From assembly GCF_900129805.1 (NCBI RefSeq), contig NZ_FQWY01000024.1, forward strand, positions 1-32,196: a DNA stretch of 32,196 nucleotides, given 5' to 3'. The notes under the pieces are model-generated. The model did no database searches, was not told where the DNA came from, and saw only the letters and a list, made by a program, of their open reading frames with translations. The position numbers and the translations under genes were made by a program. The stretch comes from Thermosyntropha lipolytica DSM 11003 (GTDB taxonomy: Bacteria > Bacillota > Syntrophomonadia > Syntrophomonadales > Syntrophomonadaceae). Positions 15,536 through 23,523 of the stretch are shown here, piece after piece. Within the stretch, counting starts at the first letter, position 1; each line of letters begins with the position of its first letter.

Positions 15536-16884
15536 TGAAGCCTACAGGGGTTATTTTTTTCCCGGCTTTTGACTGGGCTATATCTCCTACCCATCCGGAG
15601 CGGGAAGAGAGGCTTTTATATACCAGAGATCAGCTTTTTGAAGAAGGGATTATGGATCTTCCGCACATTAAGGAGTATAAACCAGAGCTGGCTAGCTTCA
15701 AAGATGTTCTGCGGGTTCATTTTTGTGTTCCTAGCGTGGAAGAAAGGATAATCGAAGCCCATCTGGTAGCTGCAGGTTCAGCTCTTAAACTGGCAGATGC
15801 TTTTTTGGCGGGAGAGATAAAAAATGGATTTGCCATCGTAAGGCCGCCTGGGCATCACGCCATGACGGTAAGCCATGCTAACCGGGGATTTTGTGATATA
15901 AATAATGAAGCGATAATGATAGAATATGTGAGGAAAAAATATGGCATAAAAAAGGTGGCTATTGTAGATACCGATGTCCATCATGGAGATGGTACCCAGG
16001 AAATATATTATAACGATCCTGATGTTCTTTTTATATCTTTTCATCAGGATGGCAGAACCCTGTATCCGGGAACAGGCTTTACCAGTGAGGCCGGTTGGGG
16101 AAGAGGTTATGGTACGACCATAAATATCCCCCTTCCCCCCCGCACCAGTGATGAAGGTATTCATTATGTGCTGGATAATCTGGTATTGCCGATACTGGAA
16201 GATTTTAAGCCTGATCTGGTAGTTAATTCTGCCGGCCAGGACAATCATTATACTGATCCTTTAGCCGATATGTGTTTTACGGCTCAAGGCTATGCCCTCT
16301 TGAATAAAAAATTGAAGCCAGATATAGCAGTTCTGGAAGGTGGATATTCGGTAGAAACGGCTTTGCCTTATGTTAATATGGGTATAATTATGGCTATGGC
16401 TGGTCTGGATTTTAGCAATCTTAAGGAACCTGACTATAGCCAAAACCGTTTGCGAAATGGTTCTTCCCATCTGGATTACCTCAAAAAACTGGTGGAAAAG
16501 CAGCTTTTTTTGTACCGGAACCGGGAGGAAGTAGTTAATAAACAGTATGCGGAGAATAAAAACCGCTTTTATGTAGAACAAAAAAGCATTTTTTATGATA
16601 CGGAATATCTTTATGAAATGCAGAATAATAAACTGCGCCTTTGTCCGGAATGTCAGGGCTACCGGGTTATAGAATCTACAGCCCGCCACCGTGACGGCAT
16701 TACTTATAATGTAGGCTGCATATCAATTCCGGTAAACTGCTGCCGAAACTGTCATGATGAAGCTCGCGCTGTTTATATTGATATGCAGGAAAAAGCGCGG
16801 TATGATATGGTATATTTGCAGGATCGTATTGATGACAGATATTATAGTTTTCATGTACAAAAGGGAATAGAGAAGGTTTGGTAA
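15532..16884 (+). CDS. Histone-deacetylase-superfamily hydrolase with C-terminal zinc-ribbon-like tail
   Basis: A zinc amidohydrolase of the HDAC / AcuC / acetylpolyamine amidohydrolase fold. Visible residues are the charge-relay pair H108-H109 (RPPGHHA), zinc ligands D148 and H150 (DTDVHHGDGT) and D237, and the catalytic Tyr region EGGY (Y272). All are present, so it should be active. The natural acyl substrate is unknown (protein lysine, polyamine or other amide). After about residue 340 a tail of about 110 residues has C371-x-x-C374 and C396, C403, C404, C407, resembling a zinc ribbon and not part of the usual fold. It starts by ATG 15532, overlapping the stop of the hydantoinase-like gene. 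ATG 15535 is an alternative with better spacing from AGGGGGG. It ends two bases before mutL. Confidence 0.88.
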   Translation: MMKPTGVIFFPAFDWAISPTHPEREERLLYTRDQLFEEGIMDLPHIKEYKPELASFKDVLRVHFCVPSVEERIIEAHLVAAGSALKLADAFLAGEIKNGFAIVRPPGHHAMTVSHANRGFCDINNEAIMIEYVRKKYGIKKVAIVDTDVHHGDGTQEIYYNDPDVLFISFHQDGRTLYPGTGFTSEAGWGRGYGTTINIPLPPRTSDEGIHYVLDNLVLPILEDFKPDLVVNSAGQDNHYTDPLADMCFTAQGYALLNKKLKPDIAVLEGGYSVETALPYVNMGIIMAMAGLDFSNLKEPDYSQNRLRNGSSHLDYLKKLVEKQLFLYRNREEVVNKQYAENKNRFYVEQKSIFYDTEYLYEMQNNKLRLCPECQGYRVIESTARHRDGITYNVGCISIPVNCCRNCHDEARAVYIDMQEKARYDMVYLQDRIDDRYYSFHVQKGIEKVW

Positions 16885-16885
16885 A

Positions 16886-18652
16886 ATGAGTATCAGGCTT
16901 TTAGATGATGAGCTTATAAATAAGATTGCTGCGGGCGAAGTTGTGGAAAGACCTGCTTCCGTAGTGAAAGAACTGGTGGAAAATGCCCTGGATGCTGAGG
17001 CCAGGCATATAACTATAACGATTAGCCAGGCCGGTTTGGAAAAAATCGAAGTTGAAGATGATGGCCAGGGTATGAGCCGGGAAGAGATCCCTTTGGCTTT
17101 TATGCGTCATGCTACCAGCAAGATAAAAGAAGAAGAAGATTTATACTGCATTACGACTATGGGATTTCGCGGTGAAGCCCTGCCCAGTATAGCAGCTGTT
17201 TCCCGGATAGATATTTACAGCTGCCAGGAAGAAGGAGAAGGGGTATGGGCTCATCTAGAAGGAGGAAAGATAACCAGCATTGATTACCATCCCTGTCCTA
17301 AAGGTACCAGAATAATCGTGAGGGATATTTTTTATAATACCCCGGCCCGGCGCAAGTTTTTAAAATCACCGGTTGCCGAAAGCAGCCATATTTTTGAGTT
17401 GGTAGTAAAATATGCCCTGAGCCGTCCAGATATTGCCTTTACTTACCGGGGTGATAAGAAAATTTATTTTAAAACCCCGGGCAATGGAAATTTAAGGGAT
17501 GCGGTTTTGGCTATTTACGGAAGGGATTTTCTATCTCCCCTTATAGATATAGAATATAAAGGGGAAAATTATAGCATAAAAGGCCTTATTTCCAGGCCGG
17601 AAGTAAAAAGAAATAACCGCAAAAACCAGCTTTTTTTTGTAAATAACCGGCCGGTAAGGAGCCAATTGCTCTATAAAGCGGTAGATGAGGCATATAAGGG
17701 GCTTTTAGTTACGCGTGAATATCCGGTAGTAATATTATCCTTGCTGATGCCTCCTTATGAAGTAGATGTTAATGTTCATCCCCAGAAAACCGAAGTGCGC
17801 TTCCGCGATGACGGCAAGGTTTTCCGCCTGGTATACCAGGTATTGCGGGAACATCTTGATAACCTGGAATATCAGGGGATAGGGGAATGGACGAAAAATA
17901 AAGAAGACTTATTTTTCTACCCGGAAAAAGAGAAAGAAAAGAAGGAGCCTGGGGTATATATAAGGGAAAAAAAATTACCCTGGATGGAAGACCCCTTATT
18001 TAGCAGGGAAGAAAAAAGCCAATCCGTAAATCAGCCTTTAGCCGGGGGAAAAGAGGTTTTAGAGCTGGTTTTTAACCGGCAGGCAGCTGATAAGGAGAGC
18101 GATTATAAAATCCTAGGACAGGTTTTGAAAAAATACATACTGCTGGAAAGGGATAATTCCCTTTATATAATTGACCAGCATGCTGCTCATGAACGGGTAC
18201 TTTATGAACAGTTTAAAAAACAGTACCGCCAGGAAAAAACAGGACAGATGCTGGCTTTTCCTCTTTCCTTACAGCTCTCGGCTAAACAGGTGGAAGTGAT
18301 AGAGAAAAATGCTGATTTGTTAAAAGATTTAGGTTTTGAACTGGATATAATAAGCTATAATTCAGCTGTATTAAGAACTGCTCCCTCCTTTATCCAGGGC
18401 AGTGAATTCCAGGTTATGGAAGAAATTCTGGCTTCTCTGGAAGAAAAAGGCGAAGCCGATCTATATGATAATATCCTGGTCATGATGGCCTGCCAAAAAG
18501 CAGTTAAGGCAGGAGATATGCTCACCTGGATGGAAATGGATAAGATGGTTAAAGATTTATGGGAAACGGATAACTTCCGCTACTGTCCGCATGGACGGCC
18601 TACCATGTTCAAGATTACGGAAGAGGAATTAAATAATATATTTAAGAGGTAG
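16886..18652 (+). CDS. mutL: DNA mismatch repair protein MutL (endonuclease type)
   Basis: Couples MutS mismatch detection to strand incision. The N-terminal GHKL ATPase has E29-x-x-x-N33 (ELVEN), DDGQGM and GFRGEALPSI. The C-terminal half carries the metal-dependent nicking motif DQHAAHERVLYE starting at D430 (DQHA-x2-E-x4-E), ACQKAVKAG, and CPHGRP at 567-572. This MutL is therefore expected to cut DNA itself, as in organisms without MutH. It has 588 residues with a normal acidic linker around 345-400. The ATG is only two bases after the HDAC-like stop, with a weak GAAGG site, so translational coupling is likely. Confidence 0.98.
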   Translation: MSIRLLDDELINKIAAGEVVERPASVVKELVENALDAEARHITITISQAGLEKIEVEDDGQGMSREEIPLAFMRHATSKIKEEEDLYCITTMGFRGEALPSIAAVSRIDIYSCQEEGEGVWAHLEGGKITSIDYHPCPKGTRIIVRDIFYNTPARRKFLKSPVAESSHIFELVVKYALSRPDIAFTYRGDKKIYFKTPGNGNLRDAVLAIYGRDFLSPLIDIEYKGENYSIKGLISRPEVKRNNRKNQLFFVNNRPVRSQLLYKAVDEAYKGLLVTREYPVVILSLLMPPYEVDVNVHPQKTEVRFRDDGKVFRLVYQVLREHLDNLEYQGIGEWTKNKEDLFFYPEKEKEKKEPGVYIREKKLPWMEDPLFSREEKSQSVNQPLAGGKEVLELVFNRQAADKESDYKILGQVLKKYILLERDNSLYIIDQHAAHERVLYEQFKKQYRQEKTGQMLAFPLSLQLSAKQVEVIEKNADLLKDLGFELDIISYNSAVLRTAPSFIQGSEFQVMEEILASLEEKGEADLYDNILVMMACQKAVKAGDMLTWMEMDKMVKDLWETDNFRYCPHGRPTMFKITEEELNNIFKR

Positions 18653-18658
18653 GAAAAG

Positions 18659-19444
18659 ATGAGAGTAATAGCCACTACTACCCAGTCGCGAACAGATTTA
18701 AGTCCTGAATTGCAAGCTTTCTTGCGGGAAACGGGGATAGAATTTGTGCCTCGAGGGAAAAAAAGCCTGGCGAAGATAAAAAAGGAAAAAGATGCTGAGG
18801 GTATAGTTATCTGGCAGGAAGAAGGGCCTGTCCTGTATATAGATGAAAAAACGCGGTTTTATTTTCATCCCAGTATGGCTAAAGTCAGGATTTCTAATTA
18901 CCGGAAGTTTAATCAGCCTGATCCTATGATACAGGCTATGGAATTAGAGGAAGATGATAAAGTTTTAGACTGTACTTTAGGATTAGGAGCTGATGCTATC
19001 GTAGCTTCTTATTTTGCCTCCCAGGGCCGTATAGTAGGGCTTGAGTATTCCCCTCTGGTGGCTTCTATTATCAAATGGGGTATGAAGATGTATCGTACGC
19101 CGGTAGACTGGCTTGATAGAGCGATAAAAAGGATTGAAGTGGTAAATGTTGATTACCGGGAGTATCTTTCTTCTTTAAAAGATAACTCCTTTGACATTGT
19201 TTACTTTGATCCTATGTTTAGAAAACCGATATTAAAAAGCCAGGCTATATCTCCTTTAAGGCTTCTGGCTTGTCTTGAGCCGGTAGCCGAGGAAAGTTTG
19301 CGGGAAGCCCTGCGAGTGGCCCGCAAAAAGGTAGTAATGAAGGAGCTTTATGCCAGTGGGGAACTTAAAAGGCTGGGTTTTACGAAAATAGTAGGAAGCC
19401 CTAATAATAAAATCGCTTATGGGGTAATAGAAAAAAAGCATTAG
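18659..19444 (+). CDS. Class I SAM-dependent methyltransferase, RsmJ/YpiP-like
   Basis: A 261-residue protein with SAM-binding motif I as VLDCTLGLGADA (about residue 103), an acidic motif II, GLEYSP, and a catalytic-type YFDPMF followed by KSQAISPLR. The DPMF motif and a following KS resemble RsmJ (16S rRNA m2G1516 methyltransferase) and the B. subtilis YpiP group, so an RNA guanine-N2 target is a reasonable guess. The N-terminal 90 residues are family-specific, with no clear RNA-binding fold visible. It sits six bases after mutL and 18 bases before miaA, in a cluster rich in RNA modification genes, which supports an RNA substrate. The substrate is not proven. Confidence 0.8.
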   Translation: MRVIATTTQSRTDLSPELQAFLRETGIEFVPRGKKSLAKIKKEKDAEGIVIWQEEGPVLYIDEKTRFYFHPSMAKVRISNYRKFNQPDPMIQAMELEEDDKVLDCTLGLGADAIVASYFASQGRIVGLEYSPLVASIIKWGMKMYRTPVDWLDRAIKRIEVVNVDYREYLSSLKDNSFDIVYFDPMFRKPILKSQAISPLRLLACLEPVAEESLREALRVARKKVVMKELYASGELKRLGFTKIVGSPNNKIAYGVIEKKH

Positions 19445-19462
19445 TTATGGAGGTAATGCCTG

Positions 19463-20395
19463 TTGTTAAAACTGGCAGCTATCGTAGGGCCGACAGCTAT
19501 AGGAAAAACCGAAGTATCGTTAATAGTTGCGCAAAAGCTAAAAGGGGAGATTATATCCTGTGATTCCATGCAGATTTATAAAGGGATGGATATAGGAACG
19601 GCCAAAGTAGGGGAAGAAGAAAGGAAAAAGGTAGTTCACCATATGATAGATATAGTAGATCCCGAGGTTAATTACAGTGTGGCTGATTATCAGAAAAAGG
19701 TTAAGGAATTAATAAGAGATATAAACAGTCGGGGCAGGCTGCCGATTTTAGTCGGGGGTACCGGCCTTTACTATCAGGCGGTAGTGGATGATTACAAGTT
19801 TTTCCCTATGCCCTCTAAGGATGAAGTGCGCCGCCGTTTAGAGGAAATGGTAAATGAAAAAGGCCTTAGCTGGGCTTATGAATATTTAAAAACGGTTGAT
19901 CCTGATTATGCGGCACTTATAAGTTCTAATGACCAGAAAAGAATAATAAGGGCTTTAGAAGTATATTATTTAACGGGGAAACCTTTTTCCCGCTTTCAGA
20001 CCCGGGATGTGTCGTGTTATAATTTGGCAGCAGTAGGTTTATATCTGGAAAGAGATGAATTATACCGGCGCATTGATCAAAGAGTAGAGGAGATGATAGC
20101 AAAAGGGTTGATTGAAGAGGTGTATGCGCTCTTTAAAAAAGGGTATGATCCCTCTTTAAACTCCATGCAGGCATTAGGATATAAACAGGTCTGGTATTAC
20201 CTAAGCGGCTTTTTGACTTATGAAGAGATGCTGCGGGAAATAAAAAGAGAAACCCGGCATTATGCTAAAAGGCAGTATACCTGGTTTAAAAAAGATAAAA
20301 GGATTATGTGGATTAATGTTAAGGATTATCCTTCATCTGCTATTCTGGCGCAAAAAATTTGCGCTTATATAGCAGGACAATTATATAAAGCGTAG
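19463..20395 (+). CDS. miaA: tRNA dimethylallyltransferase MiaA
   Basis: Transfers dimethylallyl from DMAPP to N6 of A37 in tRNA, making the i6A that MiaB then methylthiolates. It has the P-loop GPTAIGKTE near the N terminus, then SCDSMQIYKGMDIGTAK and the motif VGGTGLYYQA. The QALGYKQ motif and the C-terminal KRQYTWFKK are also present. At 310 residues it is a normal length. The start is TTG at 19463, with GGAGGT eight bases upstream. It lies directly before hfq, as in many bacteria. The basic C-terminal tail is as expected for tRNA binding. Confidence 0.97.
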   Translation: MLKLAAIVGPTAIGKTEVSLIVAQKLKGEIISCDSMQIYKGMDIGTAKVGEEERKKVVHHMIDIVDPEVNYSVADYQKKVKELIRDINSRGRLPILVGGTGLYYQAVVDDYKFFPMPSKDEVRRRLEEMVNEKGLSWAYEYLKTVDPDYAALISSNDQKRIIRALEVYYLTGKPFSRFQTRDVSCYNLAAVGLYLERDELYRRIDQRVEEMIAKGLIEEVYALFKKGYDPSLNSMQALGYKQVWYYLSGFLTYEEMLREIKRETRHYAKRQYTWFKKDKRIMWINVKDYPSSAILAQKICAYIAGQLYKA

Positions 20396-20442
20396 AATTT
20401 TTCTGTAAGATAGAGATATTTTGAAATGGAGGTAACAGCTAG

Positions 20443-20691
20443 ATGGGTAAAAATCAGCTTAATTTGCAGGATGCATTTTTAAATCAGGTGCGCAAGGAAA
20501 GAATACCTGTAACTATTTTCCTGGTAAATGGATTTCAAATAAAGGGGCTGGTAAAAGGTTTCGATAATTTTACGGTAGTAATCGAAGTAGAAGGGAAGCA
20601 GCAGATGGTTTATAAACATGCCATATCGACAGTAGCTCCCCTTAAGCCTATTGGACAGCTTAACCTTAATCCTGAGAATAAAGAAGAATAA
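20443..20691 (+). CDS. hfq: RNA chaperone Hfq
   Basis: An Sm-like hexameric RNA chaperone of 82 residues. The N-terminal [21 protein letters not shown] contains the proximal-face Gln. The Sm1 motif [10 protein letters not shown] and Sm2-type YKHAIST follow. The C-terminal tail is short (about 12 residues, acidic), as usual in Bacillota. The ATG is preceded by GGAGGT. It is placed right after miaA, the conserved order. A hairpin terminator begins in its stop codon. Confidence 0.98.
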   Translation: MGKNQLNLQDAFLNQVRKERIPVTIFLVNGFQIKGLVKGFDNFTVVIEVEGKQQMVYKHAISTVAPLKPIGQLNLNPENKEE

Positions 20692-20716
20692 CCCGGATTT
20701 CCCGGGTTTTTATTTT
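20690..20716 (+). terminator. Terminator after hfq
   Basis: AACCCGG (20690-20696) pairs with CCGGGTT (20702-20708), with a 5-base loop and then TTTATTTT. It ends the long miaB/mutS-to-hfq run. The stem is only 7 bp, so some read-through toward spoVK is possible. Confidence 0.85.
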
Positions 20717-20730
20717 GGCCTTGTATAATG

Positions 20731-20808
20731 TATATCACCACTTTTAGCCTTTTTTCATATAATAATGCAGGTGAAAAAGAAAATTATTAAGGGGAAAGTG
20801 GTGATATA
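20731..20808 (+). repeat. 14-bp inverted repeat enclosing the spoVK leader
   Basis: TATATCACCACTTT (20731-20744) and AAAGTGGTGATATA (20795-20808) are perfect complements separated by 50 bases. The right arm contains GGTGAT (20800-20805), the only well-placed ribosome site for the TTG at 20811. Inside the loop, CATATAAT (20756-20763) could be a -10. An RNA carrying both arms could hide the ribosome site. An RNA started inside the loop could not. An operator dyad is an alternative. Confidence 0.7.
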
Positions 20809-20810
20809 GC

Positions 20811-21704
20811 TTGGAGATATCAGTAAAGTATAAAGAAAGACAAGGAGATGCAGTTTCCACCTGCTTGGATCAGGGGATACTAAGGCGCAGTGATGCTTTT
20901 TATGAACTGGAAAAACTGGTAGGGCTTAAAGAAGTAAAACGCAATGTGGCAGAGATTACAGCTTTTGCCCTGGTACAGAATAAAAGAGCAGCTTTTAAAC
21001 TGAAGACCTCTTCTACTTCTCTGCATATGATATTTAAAGGCAATCCTGGAACCGGCAAGACTACGGTAGCTCGTATAATGGGAAGTATTTTCCATGACCT
21101 GGGCATCCTATCCAAAGGACATCTGGTAGAAGTAGAGAGAGCAGATCTGGTGGGGGAATATATAGGGCATACGGCGCAAAAAACGCGGGAAGTGATAAAA
21201 AAAGCTTTAGGAGGGGTTCTTTTTATAGATGAAGCTTATACTTTGGCCCAGGGAGGAGAAAAAGATTTTGGCCAGGAAGCTATAGCTACTCTGGTTAAAG
21301 CTATGGAAGATTACCGTGATAATATTATAATAATACTGGCGGGATATGCAGACGAAATGGAACGCTTTTTGCTTTCTAATCCTGGACTCAGATCAAGGTT
21401 TCCTATATATATAGAGTTTAAAGATTATGATGCCGATGAGCTCTGGCAAATTGCTCAAAATATGTATGAGGAAAGAGATTATGAACTTACTAACCGCTGC
21501 CGCTGGAAGTTAAGACAGATACTGAACGAATTTGTGCAAAACCGGCATCCCCATAGTGGTAATGCCCGCTGGGTAAGAAACCTGGTGGAGAAATCTATAA
21601 GGCTGCAGGCTTTAAGGCTGGTTGATAGGGAAAATCTCACCCGCCGTGAACTTATGACCATCGAGGAAAAAGATCTGCCTGATCCGGCAAGTATTAAAGC
21701 ATAA
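20811..21704 (+). CDS. spoVK: Stage V sporulation protein K-like AAA+ ATPase
   Basis: A AAA+ ATPase of the SpoVK/CbbX group. B. subtilis SpoVK acts in the mother cell during spore maturation. This 297-residue protein has Walker [10 protein letters not shown] (77-85, K83), Walker [11 protein letters not shown], sensor I ILAGYAD, and the arginine-finger region GLRSRFP. Gene order (hfq, then spoVK, then a ynbB type) matches B. subtilis, which supports the assignment over a rubisco-activase CbbX. The first usable start is TTG 20811, with GGTGAT five bases upstream. No other in-frame start with a better site was seen. Its leader lies inside a 14-bp inverted repeat that may restrict translation of read-through RNA. 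A clear sigma-E promoter was not found, only a CATATAAT element. Confidence 0.85.
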   Translation: MEISVKYKERQGDAVSTCLDQGILRRSDAFYELEKLVGLKEVKRNVAEITAFALVQNKRAAFKLKTSSTSLHMIFKGNPGTGKTTVARIMGSIFHDLGILSKGHLVEVERADLVGEYIGHTAQKTREVIKKALGGVLFIDEAYTLAQGGEKDFGQEAIATLVKAMEDYRDNIIIILAGYADEMERFLLSNPGLRSRFPIYIEFKDYDADELWQIAQNMYEERDYELTNRCRWKLRQILNEFVQNRHPHSGNARWVRNLVEKSIRLQALRLVDRENLTRRELMTIEEKDLPDPASIKA

Positions 21705-21725
21705 CAGGTAAAGGAGAGTAAAAAA

Positions 21726-22955
21726 TTGCGGGCTTTGGATATAGTAAAAAGAGCAGAAGATGAACTTAAGGATAGATTCCGTGCATTAGAGGAAATGGCT
21801 TTTTATAATCAGGTTAAAGTGCTTAAGGCTTTGCAAAAACATCATATAAGGGATGTGCACTTTAATTCTTCTTCTGGATATGGCTATGGTGATATAGGAC
21901 GCGATGTTTTGGAAGAAGTTTACAAAGACGTATTTGCTGCTGAAGATGCCCTGGTTAGAGGACAGATTGTTTCCGGCACCCATGCTATTTCTGCCTGTCT
22001 CTTTGGCCTTATGCGTCCGGGCGAAAAATTAGTTTCGGTTACCGGAGCTCCTTATGATACCTTGCAAAAGGTTATAGGCAAAAATAACTCTTTATCTGGT
22101 ACCCTGCTGGATAAGGGAATAATCTACCAGGAAGTAGGGCTTACGGCTGAGGGAAGGCCTGATGGGGAAAATATTAAAAAATCTATCGATGCGGAAACCA
22201 AAATAGCCTTTATTCAGCGCTCACGGGGTTATAGCCTGCGACCGGCCTTAACGGTAGAAGAAATCGGCGAGCTGGTTAAAATAATAAAAAAGGCTAATCC
22301 TTCTACCATAATCATGGTAGATAATTGTTACGGAGAATTTACCGATATTATTGAACCTACCGAAGTCGGGGTTGATATTATGGCCGGGTCCCTTATAAAA
22401 AATCCGGGTGGGGGACTGGCACCATCTGGCGGCTATGTGGTCGGAAAAAAAGAACTGGTTGAGCAGGTAGCTTATCATATCACCGCTCCTGGTTTGGGAA
22501 AAGAACTGGGAGCTAGCCTTATAAATAACCGCTGTTTTTATCAGGGGATTTTTATGGCTCCTCATGTTGTTCTGCAGGCTTTAAAAGGAGCTCTTCTGTT
22601 AGCTTATATTTTCGAAGAGCATGGTTATGAGGTTTATCCTTCCTGGCAGGAAAAACGAGGAGATATTGTACAGGCTATCAGGTTAGGAAGTACAGAAGAA
22701 GTCCTAGCCTTTTGTCAGGTTATACAGAACAGTTCTCCGGTAGATAGTGATGTGCAATTGGAGTATGGGGATATGCCAGGATATGATAATAAAGTGGTAA
22801 TGGCCGCAGGTACTTTTATTCAGGGTTCTTCTATTGAACTGTCATGTGATGCTCCTTTACGTTCCCCTTATTGTGTGTATGTACAGGGAGGTCTTACCTA
22901 TGAACATGTGAGATATGCAGCCGTTCGCTTGATAGAAGAAATATTATGGAAATAA
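21726..22955 (+). CDS. PLP-dependent methionine gamma-lyase-family protein (YnbB type)
   Basis: A fold-type-I PLP enzyme of the family annotated as 'methionine gamma-lyase family' or, historically, 'aluminium resistance protein'. B. subtilis YnbB is the syntenic member. The 409 residues include SGTHAIS (cofactor phosphate-side loop), MVDNCYGEF (Asp that contacts the PLP pyridine) and MAGSLIKNPGG, with the likely PLP lysine K225. The true substrate of the family is poorly established, so no reaction is assigned. The start is TTG at 21726, with AAGGAGA eight bases upstream and 21 bases after spoVK, suggesting one transcript with it. B. subtilis has ynbA (hflX) between the two. It is absent here. 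Confidence 0.88.
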   Translation: MRALDIVKRAEDELKDRFRALEEMAFYNQVKVLKALQKHHIRDVHFNSSSGYGYGDIGRDVLEEVYKDVFAAEDALVRGQIVSGTHAISACLFGLMRPGEKLVSVTGAPYDTLQKVIGKNNSLSGTLLDKGIIYQEVGLTAEGRPDGENIKKSIDAETKIAFIQRSRGYSLRPALTVEEIGELVKIIKKANPSTIIMVDNCYGEFTDIIEPTEVGVDIMAGSLIKNPGGGLAPSGGYVVGKKELVEQVAYHITAPGLGKELGASLINNRCFYQGIFMAPHVVLQALKGALLLAYIFEEHGYEVYPSWQEKRGDIVQAIRLGSTEEVLAFCQVIQNSSPVDSDVQLEYGDMPGYDNKVVMAAGTFIQGSSIELSCDAPLRSPYCVYVQGGLTYEHVRYAAVRLIEEILWK

Positions 22956-22974
22956 TGTTAAGGTGGGTAATTAT

Positions 22975-23461
22975 ATGCATACAGATACGGTTATATTAAT
23001 TGTAGTGTTACTTTTTATGTTTTTAGGTTTGCTGGGAACTTTCCTGCCTTTTCTTCCCGGTATTCCGCTCATATTTGTTGCGGTTGCTGCTTATGCCTGG
23101 TATGAAGGTTTCAATATTATAACTCCCAGGTGGATAGCTTTTCTGGCTGGACTTACCGTACTCTCAGTAGTTATAAATTATCTGTCCGCTGTATTAGGGG
23201 CTAAACATTTTGGTTCCAGTTCTTACGGCATAGCCGGGGCTTTTATAGGAGCTGTAATAGGTTTGTTTATTTTACCTCCTTTAGGTATCTTTATATTTCC
23301 CTGGCTGGGAGCTGCTATAGGAGAATACCTGAAGAATAAAAGATTTTGCTCGGGCAGCGCGCGCCGGTTTGGGAGCAGTAGCCGGTATAGTTACCAGTTT
23401 AGTTTTTAATGTGCTGGTTGGGGTGGCTATGATTTTAATATTCCTCATAAAAGTATTTTAA
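22975..23461 (+). pseudogene. DUF456 membrane protein gene with a +1 frameshift
   Basis: The reading frame from ATG 22975 (AAGGTGG eight bases upstream) codes for a Gly-rich membrane protein of the DUF456 family, with helices at roughly residues 5-35 and 45-75 and a GxxxG-rich third segment. At the run AAAA (23338-23341) the frame leaves the family pattern and stops at 23409 after a polar, Arg/Ser-rich tail. Skipping one base restores 39 more codons, starting DFARAARAGLGAVAG and ending in a hydrophobic helix and TAA at 23461. That is exactly what the family's C terminus looks like. The cause may be a sequencing slip in the A-run, a real mutation or, less likely, recoding. It takes the place between ynbB and glnA where B. 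subtilis has glnR. Confidence 0.8.
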
Positions 23462-23523
23462 TTGCTATATGTGTAATTTGGTGGTAATCTAATATAGTTA
23501 GTATTCTGCTGGAGGGGTTATTT

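Noticed and set aside
15778-16248. Open frame of 156 codons opposite the HDAC-like gene
   Set aside because: It lies wholly antisense to catalytic-motif sequence of a clear enzyme. No ribosome site.
20724-20763. sigma-E promoter for spoVK
   Set aside because: CATATAAT resembles a -10, but no -35 with proper spacing was found, so no promoter is claimed.
23462-23523. GlnR/TnrA operator ahead of glnA
   Set aside because: TGTGTAATTTGG was tried, but the TnACA half is missing. Not supported.
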